A stretch of DNA of 32,494 bases from Pseudomonadota bacterium (GCA_021777335.1 JAJYDT010000001.1:77295-109788); one strand, 5' to 3'. Shown: positions 17,757-25,535, counted from the stretch's first letter. Notes: generated from the sequence alone by a model not told the origin. Translations and numbers: made by a program.

Positions 17757-19895
17757 TCAGCTCGTGAGATGGCGGTAAATGTCCGAGATCCGCAGCGGGA
17801 GTTTTCGTATATCGTCGACCAGGGCGTAGTTGACATGACCATACATGTGCGGCAGATAATCCCGTGCCTCGGCGTCGATCGTGATGCAGAACACGTGAAT
17901 CCCATCGCGCTTTGCCTCAAGCAGTGCCTGCCGGGTGTCCTCGATCCCGTAGTCGCCCCGGTATCCGTCGTAATCGTCCGGTTTCCCGTCAGACAATGTG
18001 ATGAGCAGCTTGGTGCGCGCCTCGACATCGCCGAGCAGCTTCGTCATGTGCCGGATGGTCACGCCCATGCGCGTGTAATCCTGCGGTTTGACGCCGGCTA
18101 TGCGTTGCCTGACCACGTCCGAATAGGGCTCTTCGAAGCGCTTGATCCGATAGAGCTCGCAACGCTTGCGGGTGATGCCGGAAAATCCGTAGATCGCATA
18201 GCGGTCCCCGAGGACCTCCAGGGCCTCGCACAGAAGCACCAGCGACTCGCGTTCAGCATCGTTGATCCAGCCCTTGGTGGATCCGCTCATGTCCACCATG
18301 AACAGGACGGCGATATTGCGTTCGACCTTGCGTGACTGCAGAAAGATCCGCTCGCTCATCTCCCGGCCGGTGCGCGTGTCGGCATAGGCGTCAACGAGCG
18401 CGTCGACATCGACATCATCGCCGTATTTCTGGCGCTTGAGCAGCCGGTTCTCTCCACGCAGCGCTTCGAACGTCTTGCGCAGATTCGCCGCCACGCCGGA
18501 ATATTTGCGCAGCGTCTCTTCCACGAATGTCCCATCCACCGGATGCACGTCGATCTCTCTTAGCACGCACCAGTCCTTCCGGTAGTGCTGGCGCCGGTAG
18601 TCCCATTCGTTGTAGAGGTGCGCGCCATGCTCGTGATAGGTACCCTTCCACACGTCCTCTGGCCGCTGATGACCCTCTTTGTGGTAGGCCCCATCGCCGG
18701 CCGGCACCAGGTAATCGTCGGGGATCTCGCCGAGATCCTGTGTGATCGATTCCATCAGGGATCGCACCTCGGCGTTGGGTGTTACCGTTCTCCCGCTGAT
18801 CTCGATCTCGAACGATTTCCGCCCACCCTGCTCAGCCTCGACGTGCCGCGTGATGCGTGCCCGGTTTTCTTCACTTGGGTCGGCCGGGCCATATTTCTGT
18901 TCGTGTTCCGCACGCAGCCGTGCGATCATCGACTGGAACTGCTGTTTCTCGCGCTCCTTGCGGGCCACCATCGTTTCCTCAACGCGTTCGGGCTTCAGGA
19001 TGCCAAGGTAGCAGGGTGATGGCGGCAGGTCCTCAGGGTACAGCAGTGGCAGGAGGTCGATGGTTGTTTCAAGTGTTGCCTCGGGGCGGCGCAGGCGGGT
19101 GAGATGGGGTTCCCACGCGCGCGGGCACAGTGACTCGCCAGCCTCGTGTCTGAGTGCCTCGAATTCCCGCGCAAGCCCCGGAAAGTCGCGGGCGATACAG
19201 GATTCAAGACGTACGGTCTCAAGCAGATGCAGGAGGCGTATCGCCTTTTCCGGCTCGTCAAAGTGGCGGCTCGTCTCGATCAGTCGCAATGGCCCGCCGG
19301 AGCCAGCAGCAAAAGTACCGTACCAGGTTTGTGCCCAGAGGTGTGCCGCCATTACTTTGTACAGCTTGAAATTCAGCGCCCGGTCGCCAAAGCGCGACAG
19401 CTGTTCCGGAAGAAAGAGATTCTCGGTGTCCGTGTAGATGTCTGTCCCAGGGTTTACCTTCAATGTTCGCCCCGACAGCCCCCGCACGAAGAGGTCGAGT
19501 ATCGGAACGACCTTTTCGAGGCCCATGCCGCGCTCGCTCTCCCGCAGGCGGGCCGCGAACTCATCCACATCCCTGAGCGCGGCGATCGCGGGGTACATCC
19601 CGCGCTTGTCGTAGACATCCATCGCGCTGATGATCCACGCCTCGACGCCATCGGCGTCGAGCAGCTGCAACGCCCTGGGGACGAGGTCTGAAAACTGGTA
19701 GGCCATCTCCGGGTTGGTCTTCGCAATGACCTCGATCCAGTGCAGGGCAAAGCGCTGCTGCGTCTGCCCAAGCGTCGCCAGGCTTTCGGCAAGCCCCGAG
19801 GCGCTGCGCCGAATTGAGAGAACCGCATCCAGGATCTCATCGAGCCACTCTTCGAGCTCTGTGGAATTGAGACGGTGATCATTCTGGTCGGTCAT
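17757..19895 (-). CDS. CbbO/NorD-type VWA protein
   Basis: A 712-residue protein whose C-terminal third is a von Willebrand A domain with a complete MIDAS: DMSGS at 535-539 (FMVDMSGSTKGW), the threonine in DYTRMGVTIRHM, and the aspartate in TLSDGKPDDYDG. The helical N-terminal part and the charged middle match the CbbO/NorD family. These proteins work with a MoxR-class CbbQ/NorQ AAA+ ring: CbbO targets the motor to Rubisco, NorD to nitric oxide reductase. A CbbQ-like ATPase gene lies 6.4 kb away (26290-27102), rather than adjacent as usual. No Rubisco or nor genes are in the window, so the client is unknown. It is followed by a GH15 gene. Confidence 0.88.
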   Translation of the reverse strand: MTDQNDHRLNSTELEEWLDEILDAVLSIRRSASGLAESLATLGQTQQRFALHWIEVIAKTNPEMAYQFSDLVPRALQLLDADGVEAWIISAMDVYDKRGMYPAIAALRDVDEFAARLRESERGMGLEKVVPILDLFVRGLSGRTLKVNPGTDIYTDTENLFLPEQLSRFGDRALNFKLYKVMAAHLWAQTWYGTFAAGSGGPLRLIETSRHFDEPEKAIRLLHLLETVRLESCIARDFPGLAREFEALRHEAGESLCPRAWEPHLTRLRRPEATLETTIDLLPLLYPEDLPPSPCYLGILKPERVEETMVARKEREKQQFQSMIARLRAEHEQKYGPADPSEENRARITRHVEAEQGGRKSFEIEISGRTVTPNAEVRSLMESITQDLGEIPDDYLVPAGDGAYHKEGHQRPEDVWKGTYHEHGAHLYNEWDYRRQHYRKDWCVLREIDVHPVDGTFVEETLRKYSGVAANLRKTFEALRGENRLLKRQKYGDDVDVDALVDAYADTRTGREMSERIFLQSRKVERNIAVLFMVDMSGSTKGWINDAERESLVLLCEALEVLGDRYAIYGFSGITRKRCELYRIKRFEEPYSDVVRQRIAGVKPQDYTRMGVTIRHMTKLLGDVEARTKLLITLSDGKPDDYDGYRGDYGIEDTRQALLEAKRDGIHVFCITIDAEARDYLPHMYGHVNYALVDDIRKLPLRISDIYRHLTS

Positions 19896-20033
19896 GACAT
19901 GGAGCCGATGACAGGGGGTACCATTCTAGCAGTGACTCACGGCCTATAAATACCGGCAATATTCGAAGGCCTGAAGAGCAGACGCGCCACGTGCTGACCC
20001 GTTTTCCTGTGATCGTGGCGCGGCTAGACTCGC

Positions 20034-20063
20034 TTGACATGGCAACAGAGCCATGCCTACATT
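20034..20063 (+). promoter_or_regulatory. Sigma-70 promoter with dyad in an 18-bp spacer
   Basis: TTGACA (20034-20039), an 18-bp spacer and TACATT (20058-20063) sit about 75 nt before the Met/His-repeat gene. The perfect inverted repeat CATGGC (20038-20043) and GCCATG (20050-20055) fills the spacer. A dyad between -35 and -10 in an over-long spacer is the hallmark of MerR-family promoters (CueR, MerR, SoxR). Regulation by such a protein is inference; no merR-type gene is in the window. Confidence 0.6.
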
Positions 20064-20136
20064 GCGGCTTGCCAAAACCAAGAAACATCAATCAGCACAC
20101 CGATCCGCTGTTCCCACAAAATCTAGGACACAGACA

Positions 20137-20517
20137 ATGCGCTCTTCACATATCCGCACGGCTATCCGCGCGGCGCGGTTTCTGGCAGTCACCATAGGCA
20201 CCTTGGGTGTTCTCCCGCGACTTGCATTGGCGCAGGACACGATGCAGCAACCCATGACACATATGGCAATGATGCATCACACGGCGGTGATGAGCCACGA
20301 GGCAATGATGGATCATCAGGCGATGATGATGGAGCACAAAGCCATGATGATGGACCACCAAGCCATGATGATGGGACACAAGGCGACGATGCAGCACGAC
20401 ACCATGATGGAGCACAAGGCCATGATGATGGATCATCAGGCGATGATGATGGAGCACAAAGCCATGATGATGGATCATAAGGCGATGATGATGGAACATC
20501 ACGGTACCACCCCATAA
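20137..20517 (+). CDS. Exported Met/His-rich repeat protein (likely metal binding)
   Basis: A 126-residue protein. Start taken at ATG 20137, giving a clean Sec signal peptide (MRSSHIRTAIRAARFLAVT..., cleavage probably after ALAQ near 33-34). The mature part, about 93 residues, has about 32 Met and 15 His, no Cys, and is built of 7-residue units alternating MMMDHQA and MMMEHKA. Met and His clusters with acidic residues suit Cu(I)/Cu(II) or Ag binding in the periplasm, as in other Met/His-rich copper proteins; that is inference. The DNA repeats too, with a 50-bp exact duplication 120 bp apart. It is followed after about 20 nt by a cytochrome b/molybdoenzyme fusion. I recognise no named family. 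Confidence 0.85.
   Translation: MRSSHIRTAIRAARFLAVTIGTLGVLPRLALAQDTMQQPMTHMAMMHHTAVMSHEAMMDHQAMMMEHKAMMMDHQAMMMGHKATMQHDTMMEHKAMMMDHQAMMMEHKAMMMDHKAMMMEHHGTTP
20305..20474 (+). repeat. Coding tandem repeat with 50-bp exact direct repeat
   Basis: Positions 20305-20354 and 20425-20474 are identical and 120 bp apart; between and around them run degenerate 21-bp units of the type ATGATGATGGAYCAYMARGCS. The array is always in frame, so unit gain or loss changes the length of the Met/His region without breaking the ORF. Confidence 0.85.
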
Positions 20518-20537
20518 CATCCGCATCTGGCGACGGC

Positions 20538-22232
20538 GTGGGGTCCGGAGGCAAACCGGAGAATCTTGCGGTCCTTCCGGTCCGGTCTCGTGCGGCGCCG
20601 CCGCGTGTCCTGATCCACCGGCATGCGCGCGCAACGCGCGTGTTCCACTGGATCAACTTTTTCACGATCATCGTGATGTTGATGAGCGGCCTGCAGATTT
20701 TCAATGCGCGGCCCGACCTGTACTGGGGTAACAGCTCTCGTTTCCATCATCCCATCGTCTCGCTCGGGGCGCGCGAGAATCGTTATGGCCAGCTCGTCGG
20801 TGTCACGACCATCGGTGGCCACACCTTTGACACGACGGGCGTCCTAGGGGTTTCGGAGGGTCGCGATGGCCCGGTGGAGCGGGGTTTTCCGCGATGGGCA
20901 ACCTTGCCCGGCGTGCTCTGGCTCGCAATGGGGCGGCGCTGGCATTTCTTTTTTGCCTGGATTTTCGTGCTGAACGGTCTTGCCTATGCCGCGTTCAGCC
21001 TGTTCAGCGGGCACCTGCGGCGCGATCTGTTACCACGATGGCACGAACTGAGGCATATCGGCACAACCATCATCGATCACGCCCGGCTGCGCTTTCCGGA
21101 AGGGCAAGAGGCACGGTACTACAATGTGTTGCAGAAACTCGCGTACCTGTTTGTCGTGTTCGGTTTGGGACCGCTTGCGCTCCTGACCGGTCTTGCGATG
21201 TCGCCGACCATCGATGCGGGTTTCCCCGGGCTTTTATGGTTATTCGGTGGCCGGCAGAGTGCACGCACGATTCACTTCATCGTGGCGTTTTCGTTTCTCG
21301 GATTTTTCATCGTGCACATCGCGATGGTCTTGCTCTCGGGCCTGTGGAACAACGTGCGCTCAATGATCACCGGGCGCTATGCGATCAAGACTGACCCTGC
21401 GGTGGCACATCCCGGGCCTGACGCCCCAGGGCTGCAAGCGGATCGCGCAGATGACAGCGCCCGGCGCGGTTTCGTGCTGCGTGCTGCTACCGGAACCGGG
21501 GCATTGCTGCTTGGGGGTACCGGCACACTGATGCTTGGGAATCTCGACCGGCTCTCGAATAGCCGGTGGTTCCCGCGGATACTCGATCTCGAAGGGCGGT
21601 TCACCGAAGGCGCGCAGGATATGCTGGTGTCCAAGACCGCGCTTGCGCCGGAGTACACCAAGGCGGACATCGCACCCGTATTTCGCGCAAACGGTACCAC
21701 GGATCCGGACAGTGTCGCCTATCACGTGCTTGCGCAGAGCGGTTTTCGTGACTGGAGGCTTCGGGTTGACGGTCTTGTGAAACGCCCGCTCCGCCTGTCA
21801 CTGGGGGCGCTGCAGGCAATGCCGGCACGAACTCAGATCACGCGCCATGATTGTGTCGAAGGCTGGAGCTGTATCGGCGAGTGGACCGGTGTGCCGTTAC
21901 ACCACGTGCTGAAACTGTCCGGACTCGTGCCGGGGGCGCGCTATGTCATGTTCTTCTGTGCTGACCCGATGGATGGCAACAGCTTCTATTATGAGAGCCT
22001 GGACCTTGCCATGGCGATGCATCCGCAGACGATCCTCGCCTATGGGCTCAACGGTCAGTCGCTGCCGGTCGCGAATGGCGCACCCTTGCGACTGCGTGTC
22101 GAACGCCAGCTTGGCTACAAGATGGCAAAATACCTGATGCGCATCCAGGTGGTGGACGACTACCGGCGCTTCGGGGGCGGCCACGGCGGCTACTGGGAAG
22201 ACCAGGGATACGCGTGGTACGCCGGGATCTGA
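20538..22232 (+). CDS. Cytochrome b561-type/sulfite-oxidase-like molybdoenzyme fusion
   Basis: A 564-residue fusion. Residues about 25-285 form a di-heme cytochrome b561/thiosulfate-reductase b-like domain with four main transmembrane helices and candidate heme histidines H28, H37, H136, H246 and H260. At about 309 a twin arginine (ARRGFVLRA) precedes a hydrophobic stretch, then a sulfite-oxidase/MsrP-type molybdopterin domain (about 390-550) with the probable Mo-ligating cysteine C439 in TRHDCVEGWSCIGEWTGVPL. Fusing the b-type quinol partner to the catalytic domain does in one chain what MsrQ and MsrP do as two. The substrate (sulfite, methionine sulfoxide or other) is not readable. The start is GTG at 20538; the RBS is weak. 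Very close downstream of the Met/His protein. Confidence 0.88.
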   Translation: MGSGGKPENLAVLPVRSRAAPPRVLIHRHARATRVFHWINFFTIIVMLMSGLQIFNARPDLYWGNSSRFHHPIVSLGARENRYGQLVGVTTIGGHTFDTTGVLGVSEGRDGPVERGFPRWATLPGVLWLAMGRRWHFFFAWIFVLNGLAYAAFSLFSGHLRRDLLPRWHELRHIGTTIIDHARLRFPEGQEARYYNVLQKLAYLFVVFGLGPLALLTGLAMSPTIDAGFPGLLWLFGGRQSARTIHFIVAFSFLGFFIVHIAMVLLSGLWNNVRSMITGRYAIKTDPAVAHPGPDAPGLQADRADDSARRGFVLRAATGTGALLLGGTGTLMLGNLDRLSNSRWFPRILDLEGRFTEGAQDMLVSKTALAPEYTKADIAPVFRANGTTDPDSVAYHVLAQSGFRDWRLRVDGLVKRPLRLSLGALQAMPARTQITRHDCVEGWSCIGEWTGVPLHHVLKLSGLVPGARYVMFFCADPMDGNSFYYESLDLAMAMHPQTILAYGLNGQSLPVANGAPLRLRVERQLGYKMAKYLMRIQVVDDYRRFGGGHGGYWEDQGYAWYAGI

Positions 22233-22404
22233 GTTCGGTTCATGATTCGCGCAAGCCGCAACCCGGTTTTGAGCCTGCGGTTATGGGCATGCACAGAGAT
22301 CCCGCGACTGCTCTGATGTTGCAATCTGTCACTTCTATGCATTGAGCCACTGTCCCTCTCTCAGCGAGACAGGGAGGAGGGCCGGGTTCGGGGGGGTCTA
22401 TTCC

Positions 22405-22613
22405 CCATATCGCTGGGTTTATGTGGGGCGGATAGCCATTCGCTTCGGTATCAACCCCGGGGATCCGGACAGACCAGGATTCCTGGGCGACCAGGCCCGG
22501 GATGAAGCAGGCCAGGTGATCGTCCGGCACGAAGTTCCGCACCGAGGGGAACAAGAGATCGCCTGATCGAGGCTCCCGCGACGGAAGGTCTCGGCTTGTC
22601 CTGCTCCCGCCAC
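22405..22613 (-). pseudogene. IS1182-like transposase N-terminal remnant (frameshifted)
   Basis: On the minus strand one frame reads AETFRRGSLDQAIS (from about 22613), and a second, one base off, continues as LFPSVRNFVPDDHLACF, then NGYPPHINPAI. Together they follow the IS1182-type DDE transposase N-terminus (FRPYDxxQ, LLPPSVxDFVPEDHLARF, YPPYHPAM). A single frameshift near 22554 separates the halves; everything after NPAI is missing. Similarity is judged from memory of the family. Confidence 0.65.
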
Positions 22614-22627
22614 AAGCGAACCGGGAT

Positions 22628-22665
22628 TTATTTTACCGCGTCTTATGTGGATGGATTCCTCGGAC
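22628..22665 (-). repeat. IS-end-like repeat, copy A
   Basis: Plus strand begins TTATTTTACCGCGTCTTATG and continues to GGAC. It shares about 28 of 35 positions with copy B at 24131-24164, with blocks TTATTTTA, CGC, TTATG, GGAT, ATTC and GGAC. It lies just upstream of the transposase remnant on the minus strand, the position of an insertion-sequence end. Confidence 0.65.
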
Positions 22666-23072
22666 CGATTCCGGGAACCCTGTAACCAGCCGGCATTGCT
22701 CATCCGCTATCCTTCGCCACGCGGGAACACCCCGGCCTCCGCGGCGAGCGTTTCATCCGTTGTGGGTTACGATGATTATCGTATCTGGAAAATGCAGAGA
22801 ATTTGGTGCACCGCCTGAAGTTCTTCTCCGCGATTGTTGTGACAAATTGTAACAGATCATGCCCGGGGGCTGGGCCAGAATACCCGGCGCCGCCGCCAAG
22901 AAAAGCATGACAGGCGCAGCGAGCGTGACACAATTCGTCATACTTTCCCGCTTTTTCGGGACGGTCTGCCTCCGCATACTTGGCGCAACATGGTGCGTGG
23001 ACCCTGCACGCATCTGTCGCGGTGAAGGCGCGGACACTGGACGATTCCGTGCGCAGCTTACGGAGGCGAATC

Positions 23073-23507
23073 ATGCACAAGCACAAGGTCGCGACTGTCG
23101 TCGCAATGACTGGACTACTGCTGTTACCGCTATTCGTCCTGCCTGCGGCGCGGGCTGACTGGGACAACCATGGAAGGGCTGGTTATTGGGCGGGCCGTGA
23201 TGGCGATCATCGCTTCATCGGATACGGTGGCTGGCGCAGGGGACGCTGGGTGCACGGCTGGCACGAGGGTACGCTGGGTTGGTGGTGGCTCGCAGGAGGT
23301 CTCTGGTATTTCTACCCGAGACCCGTTTACCCATACCCCGTCTATCCAGCGCCCAATCCTCCCGCGCAGGTAGTCATTACTCCGCCCGCTCCTGCACCGC
23401 AGCCGCAACAATACTGGTATTACTGCGGGGCAGCCAAGGGTTATTACCCTTACGTTTCCTCGTGCCCCGGCGGTTGGAGCAGGGTGCCTGCGGTTCCGCC
23501 TCAATGA
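23073..23507 (+). CDS. Small exported aromatic/Pro-rich protein
   Basis: 144 residues from ATG 23073, chosen because CGGAGG lies just upstream and a clean signal peptide results (VATVVAMTGLLLLPLFVLPAARA, mature from about residue 30). The mature protein is rich in Gly, Trp and Tyr (GYGGWRRGRWVHGWHEG, LGWWWLAGGLWYFYPRPVYP), then a Pro-rich linker and a C-terminal WYYCGAAKGYYPYVSSCPGGW element with two cysteines that may pair. That tail recurs in short proteobacterial periplasmic proteins of unknown role. It is followed 18 nt later by a Gly-zipper lipoprotein, suggesting a two-gene envelope operon. Confidence 0.8.
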   Translation: MHKHKVATVVAMTGLLLLPLFVLPAARADWDNHGRAGYWAGRDGDHRFIGYGGWRRGRWVHGWHEGTLGWWWLAGGLWYFYPRPVYPYPVYPAPNPPAQVVITPPAPAPQPQQYWYYCGAAKGYYPYVSSCPGGWSRVPAVPPQ

Positions 23508-23525
23508 TCGAGGAGCATCCACGTC

Positions 23526-23996
23526 ATGCATAAGACCCAAGGAATCCTTTTTGTGATCCTCGGTACACTGCTCGCCGGGTGTGCCGAGATCCCGATGGCA
23601 CCGAGTGTGGATGTCATGCCCGCCCCAGGAGAACCTTTTTCCATATTCCGGGCGGACGACGTGCAGTGCCGGCAGTTCGCGAGCCAGCAGTTAGGAATCA
23701 GCCCTGGCCAGGCGGGACAACAACAGGTAATCAGTGGCGCGGCCGCCGGCACAGCGTTAGGCGCCGCATCTGGAGCCCTTCTTGGGCGCGGTCGCGCGGG
23801 AGCAGTGGCAGCCGGAGCTGGCGCAGGACTGATGTTTGGTGCGCTTGCGGGCATGGGGAGCGCCGATCAGACGGGCCTGACACTGCAGCAACGTTATAAT
23901 CTCGCCTACGAGCAGTGTATGTATGCTCATGGCGAGCAGGTGCCTGGTTTTGCACCACCGAACGATATGTTTCCCCCGCCGCCTCCTCCTCCGTGA
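23526..23996 (+). CDS. Glycine-zipper (YMGG-like) lipoprotein
   Basis: 156 residues with a lipobox LLAGC (C19). Residues about 68-112 are an uninterrupted Gly/Ala-rich stretch with the GxxxG pattern of glycine-zipper membrane domains (GAAAGTALGAASGALLG, AGAGAGLMFGALAG). A conserved YNLAYEQCMYAHG segment follows; the tail is polyproline. Such proteins sit in the outer membrane; function unknown. It has a GAGGA ribosome-binding site and shares a transcript direction with the gene 18 nt upstream. Confidence 0.85.
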   Translation: MHKTQGILFVILGTLLAGCAEIPMAPSVDVMPAPGEPFSIFRADDVQCRQFASQQLGISPGQAGQQQVISGAAAGTALGAASGALLGRGRAGAVAAGAGAGLMFGALAGMGSADQTGLTLQQRYNLAYEQCMYAHGEQVPGFAPPNDMFPPPPPPP

Positions 23997-24026
23997 GGTC
24001 GGGTGATCGGAGAACGATTTGCTTCA

Positions 24027-24048
24027 GATCACCGATGGATCGGTGATC
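24027..24048. other. Perfect 10-bp inverted repeat (operator or hairpin)
   Basis: GATCACCGAT (24027-24036), GG, ATCGGTGATC (24039-24048). The stem is perfect and lies 31 nt after the lipoprotein stop. No T-run follows, so an intrinsic terminator is not well supported; a dimeric regulator site is equally possible. Confidence 0.4.
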
Positions 24049-24130
24049 ACCGGAGCAGGCAATGAATGTGCCCCCCATGATTCTGCTGGCCGGAGGGCAT
24101 GTGCCACTCCAGCAATAAACTTACTGAAGC

Positions 24131-24172
24131 TTATTTTATCGCACATTATGCGGATTATTCGGACACAGACCC
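24131..24172 (-). repeat. IS-end-like repeat, copy B
   Basis: Plus strand TTATTTTATCGCACATTATG and onward to GGACACAGACCCC; it abuts the OYE gene stop codon (24173-24175). Read on the minus strand it starts GGGGTCTGTGTCC and ends GATAAAATAAG, which looks like a transposon terminal repeat. It is in the same orientation as copy A, 1.5 kb away, with the two small envelope genes between them. Confidence 0.6.
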
Positions 24173-25243
24173 CTAGGGTAGCGCGGTGTCGGTGTAGGCA
24201 ATATTGGCGTCCAGCGACGGATAAAGAGGCATCGTTTTTCCCGTACGCATATCCTCCACCCAATCCGGATTAAGAAGCGCGGATTTTGCCGAAAGCACGA
24301 TATCAGCGTCTTGCAATGCGTTCTCGGCGCTTGGGCGGTCGTGGATCTTGCCACAGATCATGAGCGGCAGGTCCGTGACTTCGCGCGCCAGCCCCGCCAT
24401 AGTGCGCTCCGTGCCGAAGGCCCGCGCGGAATACTCGTGCGTGGAGATGGAAATCGCGTCGATGGGCTCTTTTGCCAGAGAGCGGATCACTGTCTGATAT
24501 TCTTCGCGACTGCCAAAGAGCGAGATTTCCATGTCCGTTATCCCCCAATCAGAGATCCTCACGGTGAGCAGCCGGTCGTGGGGGACCGCCGCCCGGACTG
24601 CCCGGATCACCTCGTGAAAAAAACGATACCGGTTCTTGATCGAACCGCCATACGCATCGGTCCGCTGATTGCCATAGGCGGAAAGAAACTGGCCGATCAG
24701 ATAGCCATGCGCGCCATGCACCTCGACACCGTCGAAACCCGCGGCAATTGCGCCGCGCGCGGTTTCGACAAAACCGGCAATGACATGACTGATGTCGAAC
24801 AGGCTCATCGGATCCGGAGTGACGTAAGATGTTTTGGTCAGCGGATTGTCCTGACCCGGGGCAATCGCGCTCGGCGCGATCACGCGTCCTGCGGGGTTTA
24901 CCTCCGGCCAGGACACGCGCCCGCAGTGGAACATCTGCATGATGGAGACCGCACCTGCCTTGCGAAGGGTGTCCGTGACCGTCCGCCACGCGTTGATCTG
25001 GCGTTCGGTCAGGAGCCTGGCTTGGCCGGGGTAGCCTTGGGCGCTTTCGTAATCGGTGACAATTGCCTCGCTATAGACGATCGCCGCGCCGTTCTGCGCA
25101 CGGCGCGCCAGAAAATCGAGCACGTCCTGACGGGGAATGCTGTTGGCCCGGGAAGACATGCGCGTCATGGGTGCCACGCCGAGGCGGTTTTTCAGGCGAA
25201 ATCCCTTCAGTAAGAAGGGGGAAAATAGTCTGTCTTCGGTCAT
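24173..25243 (-). CDS. Old Yellow Enzyme family NADH:flavin oxidoreductase
   Basis: FMN-dependent TIM-barrel reductase of about 356 residues from ATG 25243 (MTEDRLFSPFLLKGFRLKNRLGVAPMTRM). The frame is open much further upstream, but the family begins here. Markers are APMTRMS (FMN contact), MQMFHCGRVSWPEVNPAG, the VHGAHGYLIGQFLSAYGNQRTDAYGGS block, and the normal C-terminal NPDWVEDMR and NIAYTDTALP. It reduces activated C=C bonds of enones or related xenobiotics; physiological substrate unknown. The end is complete even though an IS-like repeat touches its stop codon. Confidence 0.92.
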   Translation of the reverse strand: MTEDRLFSPFLLKGFRLKNRLGVAPMTRMSSRANSIPRQDVLDFLARRAQNGAAIVYSEAIVTDYESAQGYPGQARLLTERQINAWRTVTDTLRKAGAVSIMQMFHCGRVSWPEVNPAGRVIAPSAIAPGQDNPLTKTSYVTPDPMSLFDISHVIAGFVETARGAIAAGFDGVEVHGAHGYLIGQFLSAYGNQRTDAYGGSIKNRYRFFHEVIRAVRAAVPHDRLLTVRISDWGITDMEISLFGSREEYQTVIRSLAKEPIDAISISTHEYSARAFGTERTMAGLAREVTDLPLMICGKIHDRPSAENALQDADIVLSAKSALLNPDWVEDMRTGKTMPLYPSLDANIAYTDTALP

Positions 25244-25535
25244 AGGGCACATTGTAAGGATCGCGGATGCAAAAAGAATCCGCTGTTCGGGACCAGCCAC
25301 ACCCAGATGAACAGGCATGTGTCTAATTTGCCGGCCACGGGCAGGAGTGGCAGCGTCGATCGACGGCCGCGCAGTTCCGTGATCGATGCCACCCATCCGT
25401 GGCCAAGTGTGGCCCTTACCGCACTTGGCTACGGGGGCACTTGCTTGTGCTGGCGCCCAGCGGACGGGGTCCTCTGTTACAGTATGTCCGGGGGCGTCTT
25501 GGGCCGACCTCGGTGGATCCTGGGGATATGACACG

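Larger units (their letters stand above)
22233..23072. other. 840-bp non-coding, IS-scarred region
   Basis: No intact gene is seen. It holds a minus-strand transposase remnant (22405-22613), an end-like repeat (22628-22665), a short palindrome TACGAT-GATT-ATCGTA at 22768-22783, an AT-rich patch around 22835-22858 and a small hairpin TCCCG/CGGGA at 22946-22961. The last features may belong to the promoter region of the small envelope gene at 23073, but no clear -35/-10 pair was found. Confidence 0.6.

Noticed and set aside
20305-20474. Possible CRISPR-like array
   Set aside because: The repeats are contiguous 21-bp coding units in frame, with no unique spacers.
20146-20634. Minus-strand frame rich in His (HHHGLVLHHHRLM repeats)
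   Set aside because: It is the reverse complement of the Met/His repeat array; the plus strand has the signal peptide and promoter.
25403-25428. CCAAGTG/CACTTGG inverted repeat with a 12-nt loop
   Set aside because: Short stem, long loop, no T-run and no clear gene-end context; not reported as a terminator or operator.
25243-25534. N-terminal extension of the OYE protein to 25534
   Set aside because: The extra 97 residues have no homology that I recognise and overlap the region upstream of the glutaredoxin-like gene; the family start is at 25243.
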